DNA of 64,000 bases from Streptomyces rubrogriseus (GTDB taxonomy: Bacteria > Actinomycetota > Actinomycetes > Streptomycetales > Streptomycetaceae), in the NCBI RefSeq assembly GCF_027947575.1, contig NZ_CP116256.1:2108001-2172000 (forward strand), written 5' to 3'. Numbering within the stretch: the first letter of the stretch is position 1; the number at the start of each line of letters is the position of its first letter. The notes beneath the pieces are model-generated. The model made no database searches. It had not been told where the DNA came from and was given only the letters and a program-made list of their open reading frames with translations. The position numbers were made by a program, and so were the translations under genes. Below are positions 1 to 10,702 of this stretch, piece by piece.

Positions 1-2120
1 CCTACCGGGGCGCGAGCCCCGGCTCCGAGCCCGAGACCAAGGCGCTGGACGCCTTCCAGAAGCGCATCGGCTTCACCTACGGCATCAACTACCACTCCGC
101 CGCCGAACTCCTCCTCTACGGCGTCGGCTGGCAGGTGGCCACCAACACCCCGGACGACGTCCTCTACAAGGCGCTGGCCGGCACCCCCGACAACTCGGCG
201 ATCCCCGGCTACCACCCGCAGGTCTCCTCGGAGCTGTACACCACCAACGGCGAGGCCGACGGGCACGCGGCCAACGTCAACGGCATGGCGATGTTCACCC
301 CGGAGATGTCGACCTGCAAGACGGCCTCCGACGTGGACCCCGACGACCAGTGGAACGCGCGCGACTGCCAGTCCGGCTTCAACTTCCCCGACGACGAGAA
401 GCTGATCCAGCAGGAGTTCGCCAAGAACGTCCCGTTCGCGCTCTCCGTCGCCGAGACCGCCGCCCACCCCGACCGGCCGTCCTCCTCGGTCGGCCTGGAC
501 GCCGCCGACTTCACCCCCGCCCCCTTCACCACCTCCTACGCGCGCGGCGCCGACCAGGAGGTCTCCGTCGTCGTCCGCAAGTCCGTGCGCGACAAGGAGC
601 TGAAGTACCGCGTCAACGGCGGACGCACCCACGACGCGACGCTGCGGCCCTGGCGGGGCGGCGAGACGTACGGCGGCGAGGACAACCTCTACTTCGACGA
701 GTACCGGGCCAAGGTCAGCAGCGCCGACCCCGGCGACCGCGTCGAGGTCTGGTTCACCGGCGAGACACCGCGCGGCACCCATGACCGGCACGGCAAGCGC
801 GCCGAGAGCGAGCACTTCACCTACACGGTCGCCGAGCGGCCCCGCGCCGACGTCCTCGTCGTCGCCGAGGAGGGCGCGAAGGCCACGCAGACCCGGACGT
901 ACCTGGACGCCCTCAAGGCCAACGGCCAGCGCGCCGCCGTCTGGGACGTCGCCACCCAGGGCGCCCCCGACGCGCTCGGCGTCCTCGGCCACTTCGACAC
1001 GGTCGTCCACTACACGGGCGCCGCGGTGCCCGGCAACGCCACCCAGCTCCAGCTGCGGGCCTTCCTCAACGAGGGCGGCAAGCTGATCGAGGCCGGCGAG
1101 CAGGCCGGCGGCGACGTCGACCTCGGCGGCGGCACCCTCTCCGACGACTTCAGCCAGTACTACCTGGGCGCCTACACCCACACCGCCACCGCCGGCGCCA
1201 CCGGGTTCACCGGCTCCGGCAAGCTCGACAAGGCCGACGGCGCCCTCGGCGACGCCCCCGGCAACCCGCTGGACGCCGCCGGCGCGTACAGCGTGACCTC
1301 CGACGAGCTCGACCCCGGCACCTACCCGCAGTTCGCGAGCGCGGGCGCCGGGAAGTTCGCCGGGACGGTCAACCCGTACGGTCCCTACGCGGGGGAGTGG
1401 ATGGCCGCCGCCGTCCACACCGACGACGCCTACAAGCGCCTCACCCGCACCGTCGACCTCACCGGAGTCACCGCCTCCGAGCGCCCCACGCTCCGCACCC
1501 AGCTGCTGTGGGACACCGAGCGCGGCTACGACCACGCCCTGGTCGAGGCGCACACCACCGGCGCCGACGACTGGACCACCCTGCCCGAGGCGAACGGCGC
1601 CACCGGCACCGCCGTGCCCGCCGAGTGCGCGGCCGGGTTCTACCTGGCCGGGCACCCCTGGCTGGCGCACTACCTGACCCTGTCCGACGAGGGCTGCACC
1701 GCGACCGGCACCACCGGCCAGTGGAACAGCCTCACCGGCTCCTCCGGCGGCTGGAAGCAGGTCGAGTTCGACCTGAGCGCCTACGCCGGGAAGTCCGTCG
1801 AGCTGTCCATCGCCTACGTCACCGACCCCGGCAGCGGCGGCCGCGGCGTCCTCGCCGACGAGGCCTCCCTGGTCGTCGGCGGCACGGCGACGCAGACCGA
1901 GGGTTTCGAGACCTCGCTGGGGGCCTGGCAGGTCTCCGGTCCGCCGGCGGGCAGCCCCGCCGTCCTGAAGGACTGGACCCGCACCGGGACCCTGTTCCAG
2001 ACCTACGGCGCCATCACCACGGACGACACCGTGCTGCTCGGCTTCGGCCTGGAGCACCTCGCCGAACCGGCCGCCCGCGCGGCACTGGTCCGGCAGGCGC
2101 TGCGTGCCCTGGACGAGTGA
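1..2120 (+). CDS. Secreted M14 zinc carboxypeptidase, C-terminal part (5' end outside window)
   Basis: The reading frame is open from the first bases of the window, so the start and the HxxE zinc motif lie upstream. What is visible begins in the end of the peptidase domain. The segment YHSAAELLLYG resembles the substrate-binding HSYxQ region of the family, and FTPEMSTC (Glu codon at 303-305) fits the place of the catalytic glutamate. Some 550 residues follow, including repeats of jelly-roll-like character (LLWDTERGYDHALVEAHT), as in large secreted Streptomyces M14 enzymes. Expected role: extracellular peptide degradation. The family is clear; the exact substrate is not. A strong hairpin follows the stop codon. 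Confidence 0.85.
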   Translation, partial: YRGASPGSEPETKALDAFQKRIGFTYGINYHSAAELLLYGVGWQVATNTPDDVLYKALAGTPDNSAIPGYHPQVSSELYTTNGEADGHAANVNGMAMFTPEMSTCKTASDVDPDDQWNARDCQSGFNFPDDEKLIQQEFAKNVPFALSVAETAAHPDRPSSSVGLDAADFTPAPFTTSYARGADQEVSVVVRKSVRDKELKYRVNGGRTHDATLRPWRGGETYGGEDNLYFDEYRAKVSSADPGDRVEVWFTGETPRGTHDRHGKRAESEHFTYTVAERPRADVLVVAEEGAKATQTRTYLDALKANGQRAAVWDVATQGAPDALGVLGHFDTVVHYTGAAVPGNATQLQLRAFLNEGGKLIEAGEQAGGDVDLGGGTLSDDFSQYYLGAYTHTATAGATGFTGSGKLDKADGALGDAPGNPLDAAGAYSVTSDELDPGTYPQFASAGAGKFAGTVNPYGPYAGEWMAAAVHTDDAYKRLTRTVDLTGVTASERPTLRTQLLWDTERGYDHALVEAHTTGADDWTTLPEANGATGTAVPAECAAGFYLAGHPWLAHYLTLSDEGCTATGTTGQWNSLTGSSGGWKQVEFDLSAYAGKSVELSIAYVTDPGSGGRGVLADEASLVVGGTATQTEGFETSLGAWQVSGPPAGSPAVLKDWTRTGTLFQTYGAITTDDTVLLGFGLEHLAEPAARAALVRQALRALDE

Positions 2121-2152
2121 ATCCCGGCGTGCGGGGGACTGACCCGGTGTAA

Positions 2153-3358
<1,206 letters not shown>

Positions 3359-3387
3359 TCGACTTCAGCAAGGCACCTCATGCGGTA

Positions 3388-3429
3388 GCAGGGCTCGGGC
3401 AGCGCAAGGTCGCGCTGTCCGGGCCCTGC
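3388..3429 (+). terminator. 18-bp hairpin between gap and pgk
   Basis: Arms 3388-3405 and 3412-3429 pair over 18 positions, with wobble pairs and a 6-base loop. It sits between gap and pgk, so it may end gap transcripts, allow partial read-through, or protect the processed 3' end. Confidence 0.7.
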
Positions 3430-3491
3430 GTCGCGTCCGCCGCCACCAGCCCTCGTAGGATCACGAGCGATCCGAGAACCCAGGAGCCCTC

Positions 3492-4703
3492 TTGAAGACG
3501 ATCGACGAACTGCTCTCCGAAGGCGTCGCGGGCAAGCGCGTCTTCGTCCGCGCCGACCTGAACGTCCCGCTGGACGGCACCACCATCACCGACGACGGCC
3601 GCATCCGCGCGGTAGTGCCCACCGTCGAGGCGCTGGCCGACGCGGGCGCCCGCGTGATCGTCGCCTCGCACCTGGGCCGCCCCAAGGGCGCCCCGGACCC
3701 CGCCTTCTCCCTCGCCCCGGCCGCCGCCCGCCTCGGTGAGCTGCTCGGCGCCGACGTCGCCTTCGCCGAGGACACGGTCGGCACCTCCGCCGAGGCCGCC
3801 GTCTCCGGCCTCGCCGACGGCGGTGTCGCCGTCATCGAGAACCTGCGCTTCAACGCCGGTGAGACCAGCAAGGACGACGCCGAGCGCGCCGCCTTCGCCG
3901 ACAGGCTGGCCGGCCTCGCGGACGTCTACGTCGGTGACGGCTTCGGCGCGGTGCACCGGAAGCACGCGTCCGTCTTCGACCTGCCGAAGCGGCTCCCGCA
4001 CTACGCCGGGTACCTCATCGCCACCGAGGTCGGCGTCCTCAAGAAGCTCACCGACGACGTGAAGCGCCCGTACGTGGTCGCGCTCGGCGGCGCCAAGGTC
4101 TCCGACAAGCTCGCCGTCATCGACCAGCTGCTCGGCAAGGCCGACCGGCTGCTCATCGGCGGCGGCATGGCGTACACCTTCCTCAAGGCCAAGGGGTACG
4201 AGGTCGGCATCTCGCTGCTCCAGGAGGACCAGATCCCGGCGGTCCAGGAGTACATCGAGCGCGCCGAGAAGAACGGCGTCGAGCTGGTGCTGCCCGTGGA
4301 CGTCCTGGTCGCGCCCGAGTTCCCCGACCTCAAGACGAAGGCCCCGGCCAACCCCACCACCGTCGCCGCGGACGCCATCCCGGCCGACCAGGAGGGTCTG
4401 GACATCGGTCCCGAGACCCGCAAGCTGTACGCATCGAAGCTCGCCGACGCCGGCACCGTCTTCTGGAACGGTCCCATGGGCGTCTTCGAGCACCCCGACT
4501 ACGCCGAGGGCACCAAAGCGGTCGCCCAGGCCCTCGTCGACGCCCCGGGCTTCACCGTGGTCGGCGGCGGCGACTCCGCCGCGGCCGTGCGCACGCTCGG
4601 CTTCGACGAGAACGCATTCGGCCACATCTCGACCGGCGGCGGCGCCTCCCTCGAATACCTCGAGGGCAAGACGCTCCCCGGCCTCGCCGCACTGGAGGAC
4701 TGA
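3492..4703 (+). CDS. pgk: Phosphoglycerate kinase
   Basis: Transfers phosphate from 1,3-bisphosphoglycerate to ADP in glycolysis (cytoplasm). 403 aa, the normal bacterial length. Start TTG at 3492, with CAGGAG 6 bases before it. The N-terminal domain shows RADLNVP and HLGRPKG for substrate binding; the C-terminal domain shows the nucleotide-loop motif GGGDSAAA near residue 360. Five bases separate its stop from the tpiA start, so the two are co-translated. The TTG start is weaker than the GTG and ATG of its neighbours and may moderate translation. Confidence 0.98.
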   Translation: MKTIDELLSEGVAGKRVFVRADLNVPLDGTTITDDGRIRAVVPTVEALADAGARVIVASHLGRPKGAPDPAFSLAPAAARLGELLGADVAFAEDTVGTSAEAAVSGLADGGVAVIENLRFNAGETSKDDAERAAFADRLAGLADVYVGDGFGAVHRKHASVFDLPKRLPHYAGYLIATEVGVLKKLTDDVKRPYVVALGGAKVSDKLAVIDQLLGKADRLLIGGGMAYTFLKAKGYEVGISLLQEDQIPAVQEYIERAEKNGVELVLPVDVLVAPEFPDLKTKAPANPTTVAADAIPADQEGLDIGPETRKLYASKLADAGTVFWNGPMGVFEHPDYAEGTKAVAQALVDAPGFTVVGGGDSAAAVRTLGFDENAFGHISTGGGASLEYLEGKTLPGLAALED

Positions 4704-4708
4704 CCCCG

Positions 4709-5485
4709 ATGACCACCCGCACGCCGCTGATGGCGGGCAACTGGAAGATGAACCTCAACCACCTGGAGGCCATCGCCCACGTCCAGAAGCTCGCCTTCGC
4801 CCTCGCGGACAAGGACTACGACGCCGTCGAGGTCGCCGTCCTCGCCCCCTTCACCGACCTGCGCTCCGTGCAGACCCTGGTCGACGGGGACAAGCTCAAG
4901 ATCAAGTACGGTGCCCAGGACATCTCCGCCCACGACGGCGGCGCCTACACCGGCGAGATCTCGGGCCCGATGCTGGCCAAGCTGAAGTGCGCGTACGTGG
5001 CCGTCGGCCACTCCGAGCGCCGGCAGTACCACGCCGAGACCGACGAGATCGTGAACGCCAAGGTCAAGGCCGCCTACAAGCACGGCCTGACCCCGATCCT
5101 GTGCGTCGGCGAGGAGCTGGACGTCCGCGAGGCGGGCAACCACGTCGAGCACACCCTCGCCCAGGTCGAGGGCGGCCTGAAGGACCTCGCGGCCGAGCAG
5201 GCCGAGTCCGTCGTGATCGCCTACGAGCCCGTGTGGGCCATCGGCACCGGCAAGGTCTGCGGCGCCGACGACGCCCAGGAGGTCTGCGCGGCGATCCGCG
5301 GCAAGCTCGCCGAGCTGTACTCCCAGGAGCTGGCCGACAAGGTCCGCATCCAGTACGGCGGCTCCGTCAAGTCCGGCAACGTCGCCGAGATCATGGCGAA
5401 GCCCGACATCGACGGCGCCCTGGTCGGCGGCGCCTCGCTGGACTCGGACGAGTTCGTCAAGATCGTCCGCTTCCGCGACCAGTAG
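4709..5485 (+). CDS. tpiA: Triosephosphate isomerase
   Basis: Interconverts dihydroxyacetone phosphate and glyceraldehyde 3-phosphate. 258 aa TIM barrel. The visible active site is complete: Lys13 in NWKMN, His101 in VGHSER and Glu173 in [11 protein letters not shown]; the phosphate loop GGSVKSGN follows near residue 215. ATG start 5 bases after the pgk stop. Third gene of the lower-glycolysis set. Normal length and no oddities. Confidence 0.98.
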   Translation: MTTRTPLMAGNWKMNLNHLEAIAHVQKLAFALADKDYDAVEVAVLAPFTDLRSVQTLVDGDKLKIKYGAQDISAHDGGAYTGEISGPMLAKLKCAYVAVGHSERRQYHAETDEIVNAKVKAAYKHGLTPILCVGEELDVREAGNHVEHTLAQVEGGLKDLAAEQAESVVIAYEPVWAIGTGKVCGADDAQEVCAAIRGKLAELYSQELADKVRIQYGGSVKSGNVAEIMAKPDIDGALVGGASLDSDEFVKIVRFRDQ

Positions 5486-5552
5486 CCGGCTCCCGGGTCG
5501 AGAGGCAGATCGACCAGTGAGTATGCGCTAGCGGCGATACGTCGTACCCTTG

Positions 5553-5587
5553 CGGGGGCATGGTGGCCTGCTGTCACCGTGCCCCCG
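5553..5587 (+). terminator. Hairpin between tpiA and secG
   Basis: A 13-bp stem (CGGGGGCATGGTG paired with the strand ending 5587, one G-U pair) encloses a 9-base loop. It lies after tpiA and 45 bases before the secG start. An ATG inside its left arm is therefore an unlikely start for secG. Confidence 0.6.
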
Positions 5588-5631
5588 TCGTTCACCGTCG
5601 TTCATCCGAATCCGAGGAAGTTGGTCCAGCC

Positions 5632-5868
5632 GTGGTTTTGGGGTTCTCGATCGCCCTGATCGTCTTCAGCCTGCTGCTGATGCTGCTGGTGCTGATGCAC
5701 AAGGGGAAGGGCGGCGGCCTCTCCGACATGTTCGGTGGCGGCATGCAGTCGTCCGTCGGTGGCTCCTCGGTCGCCGAGCGCAACCTCGACCGGATCACCG
5801 TTGTGGTCGGTCTGGCCTGGTTCGCCTGCATCATGGTGCTCGGCCTGCTCATGAAGGCCAACAACTGA
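5632..5868 (+). CDS. secG: Preprotein translocase subunit SecG
   Basis: Small inner subunit of the SecYEG channel. 78 aa with two transmembrane segments: residues 3-22 (FSIALIVFSLLLMLLVLMHK) and about 55-74, joined by a Gly-rich loop GGGLSDMFGGGM that is typical of SecG. The GTG at 5632 is chosen because GAGGAAG lies 12 bases before it and the protein then starts directly with the first membrane helix. A longer frame from 5560 would begin inside a hairpin. Its place next to tpiA is a common bacterial arrangement. Confidence 0.95.
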   Translation: MVLGFSIALIVFSLLLMLLVLMHKGKGGGLSDMFGGGMQSSVGGSSVAERNLDRITVVVGLAWFACIMVLGLLMKANN

Positions 5869-5904
5869 GGGGTCCCGTCGCCCCGTCACACACTTGTGCA
5901 CGTA

Positions 5905-5953
5905 AAGCCCCATGTCCGGTACGCGCCTCGGCGCGCCGCCTATCATGGGGCTT
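5905..5953 (+). terminator. Hairpin terminator after secG
   Basis: AAGCCCCATG (5905-5914) pairs perfectly with CATGGGGCTT (5944-5953). A second GC-rich stem, CGCGCC with GGCGCG, can form in the loop. It lies 37 bases after the secG stop. Confidence 0.75.
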
Positions 5954-5987
5954 GCGTCTGTGCACTGGAGCTTGTAACTCCAAATAC

Positions 5988-6015
5988 TGGACGCGCGTTG
6001 GGCCTTACGTAGACT
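5988..6015 (+). promoter_or_regulatory. Possible promoter for the RbpA-like gene
   Basis: TGGACG (5988-5993) and TAGACT (6010-6015) are spaced by 16 bases in the 128-bp gap before the gene. The fit to a vegetative promoter is moderate. No sigma-R type GGAAT-N18-GTT element could be found here. Confidence 0.35.
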
Positions 6016-6081
6016 GAGGCGCTCGCAGCGAAGCGAAACGCCGACTCGCTTCGCGGCACCATCACGCAGGGAGTTACGACC

Positions 6082-6417
6082 GTGGCAAGTGGCAACGCGA
6101 TCCGGGGAAGCCGGGTCGGGGCGGGGCCGATGGGCGAGGCCGAGCGCGGCGAGTCCGCGCCGCGTCTGCGCATCTCCTTCTGGTGCTCCAACGGACACGA
6201 GACACAGCCGAGCTTCGCGAGCGACGCCCAGGTCCCGGAGACCTGGGACTGCCCGCGCTGCGGCTTCCCCGCCGGACAGGACCGGGACAATCCTCCCGAC
6301 CCGCCGCGCACCGAGCCCTACAAGACCCACCTCGCGTACGTGCGCGAACGCCGCAGCGACGCGGACGGCGAGGCGATCCTCGCCGAGGCGCTCGCCAAAC
6401 TGCGCGGCGAGATCTAG
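6082..6417 (+). CDS. RNA polymerase-binding protein of the RbpA family (paralogue, RbpB-like)
   Basis: RbpA proteins are actinobacterial zinc proteins that bind RNA polymerase and the principal sigma factor and stabilise open complexes. 111 aa from a GTG start. The zinc ligands are visible as Cys35, His39, Cys57 and Cys60, matching the pattern of the family. The C-terminal helix [17 protein letters not shown] corresponds to the sigma-interaction domain. The protein differs clearly from canonical RbpA (which, from memory, begins MSERALRGTRL) in its N-terminal tail and lacks the usual tail after the last helix, so it is judged to be the second paralogue. It stands alone between secG and pgi, with a terminator upstream. 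Confidence 0.8.
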   Translation: MASGNAIRGSRVGAGPMGEAERGESAPRLRISFWCSNGHETQPSFASDAQVPETWDCPRCGFPAGQDRDNPPDPPRTEPYKTHLAYVRERRSDADGEAILAEALAKLRGEI

Positions 6418-6480
6418 CTCCGTACACCGTCGGTTTCCGTCTCCGTCGGTCGCCTTCACTCCTGATCACTTAGGTTGGAA

Positions 6481-6501
6481 CAGCTGTACAGGGGACAGCT
6501 G
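6481..6501. promoter_or_regulatory. Inverted repeat before pgi
   Basis: CAGCTGT and ACAGCTG form perfect 7-base arms around a 7-base centre, 32 bases upstream of the pgi start. It could be an operator or a leader hairpin. No regulator can be assigned. Confidence 0.35.
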
Positions 6502-6532
6502 GGACACCCAAGGAAGAAGGCTGACGTCCGAC

Positions 6533-8188
6533 ATGAACGCAGACGGCCGTACCAGGCTCCACCAGACGCCCGAATGGGCCGCGCTGGTCAAGCACCGCGA
6601 GCAGCTCGGCGAGGTGCGGCTGCGCGAGCTGTTCGCCGCCGACCCGGGGCGCGGCACCGGCTGGACGCTGCGCGTGGGAGACCTCCACGTCGACTACTCG
6701 AAGCACCTGGTCACCGACGAGACGCTGGCCCTGCTCCAGGAGCTGGCCGCAGCGACCGGCGTGTCCGGGCTGCGCGACGCGATGTTCCGCGGTGAGCGGA
6801 TCAACATCACCGAGGACCGGGCGGTGCTGCACACCGCGCTGCGGGCGCCGCGGGACGCGGTGATCGAGGTCGACGGCGAGAACGTCGTCCCCAAGGTGCA
6901 CGCCGTGCTCGACAAGATGGCCGGCTTCGCCGACCGGGTCCGCTCCGGCGAGTGGACCGGCCACACCGGCCGGCGCATCAAGAACGTCGTCAACATCGGC
7001 ATCGGCGGCTCCGACCTCGGTCCGGCGATGGCCTACGAGGCGCTGCGGGCCTTCACCGACCGCTCCCTCACCCTCCGCTTCGTGTCCAACGTGGACGGCG
7101 CCGACCTGCACGAGGCGGTCCGGGACCTGGACCCGGCCCAGACGCTGTTCGTCATCGCGTCCAAGACCTTCACCACCATCGAGACGATCACGAACGCCAC
7201 TTCCGCCCGCTCCTGGCTGCTGGACGGCCTCGGGGGTGACGAGAAGGCGGTCGCGAAGCACTTCGTGGCCCTGTCGACCAACGCCGAGAAGGTCTCCGGC
7301 TTCGGCATCGACACGGCCAACATGTTCGAGTTCTGGGACTGGGTCGGCGGCCGCTACTCCTTCGACTCGGCCATCGGGCTGTCGCTGATGATCGCCATCG
7401 GCCCGGACCGCTTCCGGGAGATGCTCGACGGCTTCCACCTGGTCGACGAACACTTCCGCACCGCCCCCGCCGATTCCAACGTGCCGCTGCTGATGGGGCT
7501 GTTGGGCGTCTGGTACGGCAGCTTCCTGGGCGCGCAGTCGCACGCGGTGCTGCCGTACTCGCACTACCTGTCGAAGTTCACCGCGTACCTCCAGCAGCTG
7601 GACATGGAGTCCAACGGCAAGTCCGTCGACCGCGAGGGCAATCCCGTGGAGTGGCAGACCGGGCCGGTGGTGTGGGGCACGCCCGGCACCAACGGGCAGC
7701 ACGCGTACTACCAGTTGATCCATCAGGGCACGAAGCTGATCCCGGCGGACTTCATCGGCTTCGCGCGGCCCGTGGGCGAGCTGAGCGACGAACTCAAGGT
7801 CCAGCACGACCTGCTGATGGCCAACTTCTTCGCTCAGACCCAGGCCCTCGCCTTCGGCAAGACCCCGGACGAGGTACGCGCCGAGGGGGTGCCGGAGGAG
7901 CTGGTCCCGCACAAGACCTTCCGCGGCAACCACCCCACCACGACCGTCCTGGCCGCCGAACTGACTCCCTCCGTCCTCGGCCAGCTCATCGCCCTCTACG
8001 AGCACAAGGTCTTCGTCCAGGGCGCGATCTGGAACATCGACTCCTTCGACCAGTGGGGCGTCGAACTCGGCAAGGTGCTCGCCAAGCGGATCGAACCCGC
8101 GCTGACCGAGGGCGCGGACGTGCCGGGGCTGGACGCCTCCACGGTGGCGCTGGTCGCCGCCTACCGGGAGCTGCGCGACCGGCAGTGA
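6533..8188 (+). CDS. pgi: Glucose-6-phosphate isomerase
   Basis: Interconverts glucose 6-phosphate and fructose 6-phosphate and so links the glycolytic genes here to the pentose phosphate operon at 18938-25542. 551 aa, normal for the long bacterial form. The ATG at 6533 follows AGGAAGAAGG. Visible motifs: [11 protein letters not shown], the sugar-phosphate site [10 protein letters not shown], the catalytic Glu in MESNGKS, His in [10 protein letters not shown] and Lys in WGVELGK near the C-terminus. A hairpin ends it and the convergent exporter gene. Confidence 0.98.
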   Translation: MNADGRTRLHQTPEWAALVKHREQLGEVRLRELFAADPGRGTGWTLRVGDLHVDYSKHLVTDETLALLQELAAATGVSGLRDAMFRGERINITEDRAVLHTALRAPRDAVIEVDGENVVPKVHAVLDKMAGFADRVRSGEWTGHTGRRIKNVVNIGIGGSDLGPAMAYEALRAFTDRSLTLRFVSNVDGADLHEAVRDLDPAQTLFVIASKTFTTIETITNATSARSWLLDGLGGDEKAVAKHFVALSTNAEKVSGFGIDTANMFEFWDWVGGRYSFDSAIGLSLMIAIGPDRFREMLDGFHLVDEHFRTAPADSNVPLLMGLLGVWYGSFLGAQSHAVLPYSHYLSKFTAYLQQLDMESNGKSVDREGNPVEWQTGPVVWGTPGTNGQHAYYQLIHQGTKLIPADFIGFARPVGELSDELKVQHDLLMANFFAQTQALAFGKTPDEVRAEGVPEELVPHKTFRGNHPTTTVLAAELTPSVLGQLIALYEHKVFVQGAIWNIDSFDQWGVELGKVLAKRIEPALTEGADVPGLDASTVALVAAYRELRDRQ

Positions 8189-8198
8189 GCGGAACGGG

Positions 8199-8236
8199 GC
8201 GCGGTGGCCCGGCCGGTCCCGGTCAGGCCACCGCGC
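8199..8236. terminator. Bidirectional terminator between pgi and the exporter
   Basis: GCGCGGTGGCC (8199-8209) pairs perfectly with 8226-8236. The right arm covers the stop codon of the minus-strand permease, so the hairpin serves both convergent genes. Confidence 0.7.
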
Positions 8237-10652
8237 TCAGTGTGTCGGCGAGGCGCCGCCGGGCCGCCCGCGCCGACGGCACCGCGGCCAGCGCTGCCGC
8301 ACCGAGCACCGCGGCCGCGCCCACCAGTACCAGGAGAGCGGGAGAGGGGACCTGGGCGATTCCCGCGCCGATGCCGCTGGAGGCGCCCTGGGCGTCGATC
8401 AGCCAGTGGGCGAGCGGCAGCCCGAGGGCGGCGGCGAGGAGCACGGCCGCCAGGGCGGTGCAGCCGGTCGCCGTGACGGTGATGCCGGTGATCTGGCGCG
8501 GGGAGAGCCCGATCGCCTTGAGGGCGAGCAGGTCCCGTTCGCTCTCCCGGACGGTGCCGCCGATCGCCGTGAGCAGTTCGATCAGCCCGACGAGGGCGAG
8601 GACGGCGATCAGTCCGAGGACCACCGCGCGCAACGGGGACAGCCCGTCGGCCGGGTTGGCCACGGCGTGCACGTCGAGCCGCCCGTGCCCGGCCTCCGCG
8701 AGCCGCCCGGCGACCTCGTCCGGGTCGGCTCCGGCCGCCAGACGCAGCTGGTAGAGGGTCGGCCGGAGCCGCGGATCGTTCTCCTGGAGGGTGTCCAGGG
8801 ATGTGGAGATGACCCGGCCGGCGTTCTCCGGCTCGATGCTGCGGCCCACGATGTGGAGGATCTGCGGCCGGTCGCCGACGGTCATCCGCACCCAGTCGCC
8901 GACCTCCACCTCCAGCAGGTCCAGGAGGCCCTGCCCGGCCACCGCCTCGTCCGGTCCGTGCGCGCGGCGGCCCTCGGCCAGGGCGTACGGGTAGGGCTCC
9001 TCGCGGGTGCCGAGCCCGCGCAGGGCGATCGTCGCCGTCTGGCCCGGCACCAGGGCGGCGACCTCGACACCCGGGTAGGCGGCGGCGACCTGGGGGTCGC
9101 GCTCCAGCAGGGCCCGCGTGCCGCGCTCCCCGGTGTCGGTGTCAGCGCGGACGGTCAGCGCGGCCGGCAGGCCGATCTGCTCGGGCCGGCTGTGGAAGCG
9201 GTCGATGGTGGTCCACGCGCTCATCGCCACCACGATCAGCAGCAGCGGCAGCGTGAGCCGGGCCACCGTGGCGAACGAGCGCGGGCGGCGGGCGAACGCC
9301 TTGTGCCAGCCGAGCACGAGGGCGGGCGGTACGCGTACCTCCAGTTCCCGCACGCCGGGCGGTACGCGTACCTCCAGATCCCGCACGCCGGGCGACGCCC
9401 CGGCACCCGGTGCACCCGCTCCGTCGGAACCCCGGACACCACGTCCCTGCCATCGGACTCCCACCGGCACCCGGAACATCCGCAGCCCCAGCGCCCGGCG
9501 AGCCGCCACGGACAGCCCGCCGCCCTGCGCCCCCGCCGGACGCGGCAGCGGAACCGGCGGCACCCGGCCGGCCCGCCAGGCCGCGAGGCCCGTAGTGGCG
9601 CCGATGAACAGCACCGCGCACGCCGGTACGACGAACAGCGCGACGGTGTGCCCGGGCAGCCCCTGCCAGACGCCGACCGCGTCCCCGAGCCGCCCCGGGA
9701 CGCGGCTGCCCAGGGCCTGGACGGTCGCGGCGGCGGCCACCGCGCCGAGCAGCGCGTAGGCGAGGTGCTGGAGCAGGAAGACCCGCACGACCTGGCCCGG
9801 TGTGAAGCCGATCGCCTTCAGCACCGAGATGTCCCGCAGATGCCCTCGGATCCGGGTGCCGATCGCCCCGTGCACCGCCAGCCCAGCGGCGAGCAGCGCG
9901 CCCAGCCCGAACAGCCCGAGCACCTGACCGAGCAGCCGGTTGTCGCCCTGTGCTTCCGCGCGGGCCTGCTCCCAGGTGGAGACCTGCCCGATCGCCCCGG
10001 CGCCCAGTACGGTCACCGCCCGCTGCACGGCGTAGTCCGTCTCCCCGGGATCGGTCAGCCGCAGTCCGATCACCTGGCCGCCCGGGTCGGGCACCGCGGC
10101 CGGGGGCGCCCACACCAGGCCCGGCTGCTCGCCAGGCCGGTAGCGGCGTTCGGGGCTGTCGGCGATGCCGAGCACCGTGAGGGTGCGCGAGGTGCCGGTC
10201 AGGGTGAGGGTGTCGCCGGGCTGGGCCAGCAGTGCGCGGGCGAGGCGGGTCTCCAGGACCACCCCGTCGGGGTCGTCGGCGTCGAGCCAGTGCCCGGCGG
10301 TGAGCAGCGGGCGCCCCACGTCGGGCCGCTCGGCGGTGCCGCGCAGCTCGACGGAGGCCCGGGTGCCGCGCACGGCGACGGTGGTGGAGGCGGTGGGGTA
10401 GGGGCCGGCGACGGACTGGACGCCGTCCAGCGCGGCCAGGTCGCCGGTGTCGGCGGCGCGGTCGGTGTGCAGCCAGACGTGCGCGCCGCGCGCCTGTGTG
10501 AAGACCCGCTGCCAGGGGTTGGTCGCGTACCCGAACAGGGCCGTGGCCAGCAGCAGCGACGCGACGATCCCCGCGGTGGCGAGGACGAGGAACAGCGCCT
10601 CGCCCCGGTGCGTGCGCAGATCGGAGTGGGCCCAGCGCAGAGTGGCTCGCAC
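8223..10652 (-). CDS. ABC exporter permease, MacB/FtsX type
   Basis: Large membrane subunit of an ABC exporter with two FtsX-like halves, 809 aa. Helices are visible near residues 20-45, about 245-270, 295-320, 340-360 and 460-480, and three more in the last 140 residues. Two conserved DISVLKAIGFTPGQV / DLLALKAIGLSPRQI segments mark the intracellular loops of the halves, and a large extracytoplasmic domain follows the first helix. A Pro/Gly-rich linker near residues 420-445 holds a tandem duplication. It lies 50 bases downstream of its ATPase gene and under a PadR regulator. The substrate is unknown; drugs, lipids or peptides are possible. Confidence 0.85.
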   Translation of the reverse strand: MRATLRWAHSDLRTHRGEALFLVLATAGIVASLLLATALFGYATNPWQRVFTQARGAHVWLHTDRAADTGDLAALDGVQSVAGPYPTASTTVAVRGTRASVELRGTAERPDVGRPLLTAGHWLDADDPDGVVLETRLARALLAQPGDTLTLTGTSRTLTVLGIADSPERRYRPGEQPGLVWAPPAAVPDPGGQVIGLRLTDPGETDYAVQRAVTVLGAGAIGQVSTWEQARAEAQGDNRLLGQVLGLFGLGALLAAGLAVHGAIGTRIRGHLRDISVLKAIGFTPGQVVRVFLLQHLAYALLGAVAAAATVQALGSRVPGRLGDAVGVWQGLPGHTVALFVVPACAVLFIGATTGLAAWRAGRVPPVPLPRPAGAQGGGLSVAARRALGLRMFRVPVGVRWQGRGVRGSDGAGAPGAGASPGVRDLEVRVPPGVRELEVRVPPALVLGWHKAFARRPRSFATVARLTLPLLLIVVAMSAWTTIDRFHSRPEQIGLPAALTVRADTDTGERGTRALLERDPQVAAAYPGVEVAALVPGQTATIALRGLGTREEPYPYALAEGRRAHGPDEAVAGQGLLDLLEVEVGDWVRMTVGDRPQILHIVGRSIEPENAGRVISTSLDTLQENDPRLRPTLYQLRLAAGADPDEVAGRLAEAGHGRLDVHAVANPADGLSPLRAVVLGLIAVLALVGLIELLTAIGGTVRESERDLLALKAIGLSPRQITGITVTATGCTALAAVLLAAALGLPLAHWLIDAQGASSGIGAGIAQVPSPALLVLVGAAAVLGAAALAAVPSARAARRRLADTLSAVA
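9324..9389 (-). repeat. 33-bp in-frame tandem duplication in the permease gene
   Basis: Two adjacent 33-bp units, 9324-9356 and 9357-9389, differ at one base. They encode an 11-residue repeat, LEVRVPPGVRD then LEVRVPPGVRE, in the cytoplasmic linker between the two permease halves. Confidence 0.9.
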
Positions 10653-10702
10653 GGGCTCAGCCCTCCGGTGCGCGGTGCGCGCGGTGGTCGTACGCCCGCA
10701 TG

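Noticed and set aside
5560..5631. Longer secG starting at the ATG at 5560
   Set aside because: That ATG lies in the arm of a stable hairpin and would add a non-hydrophobic tail not seen in SecG; the GTG at 5632 has a ribosome site.
5954..6081. Sigma-R (GGAAT-N18-GTT) promoter for the RbpA-like gene, as recalled for canonical rbpA
   Set aside because: No GGAAT with correct spacing to GTT is found in the region.
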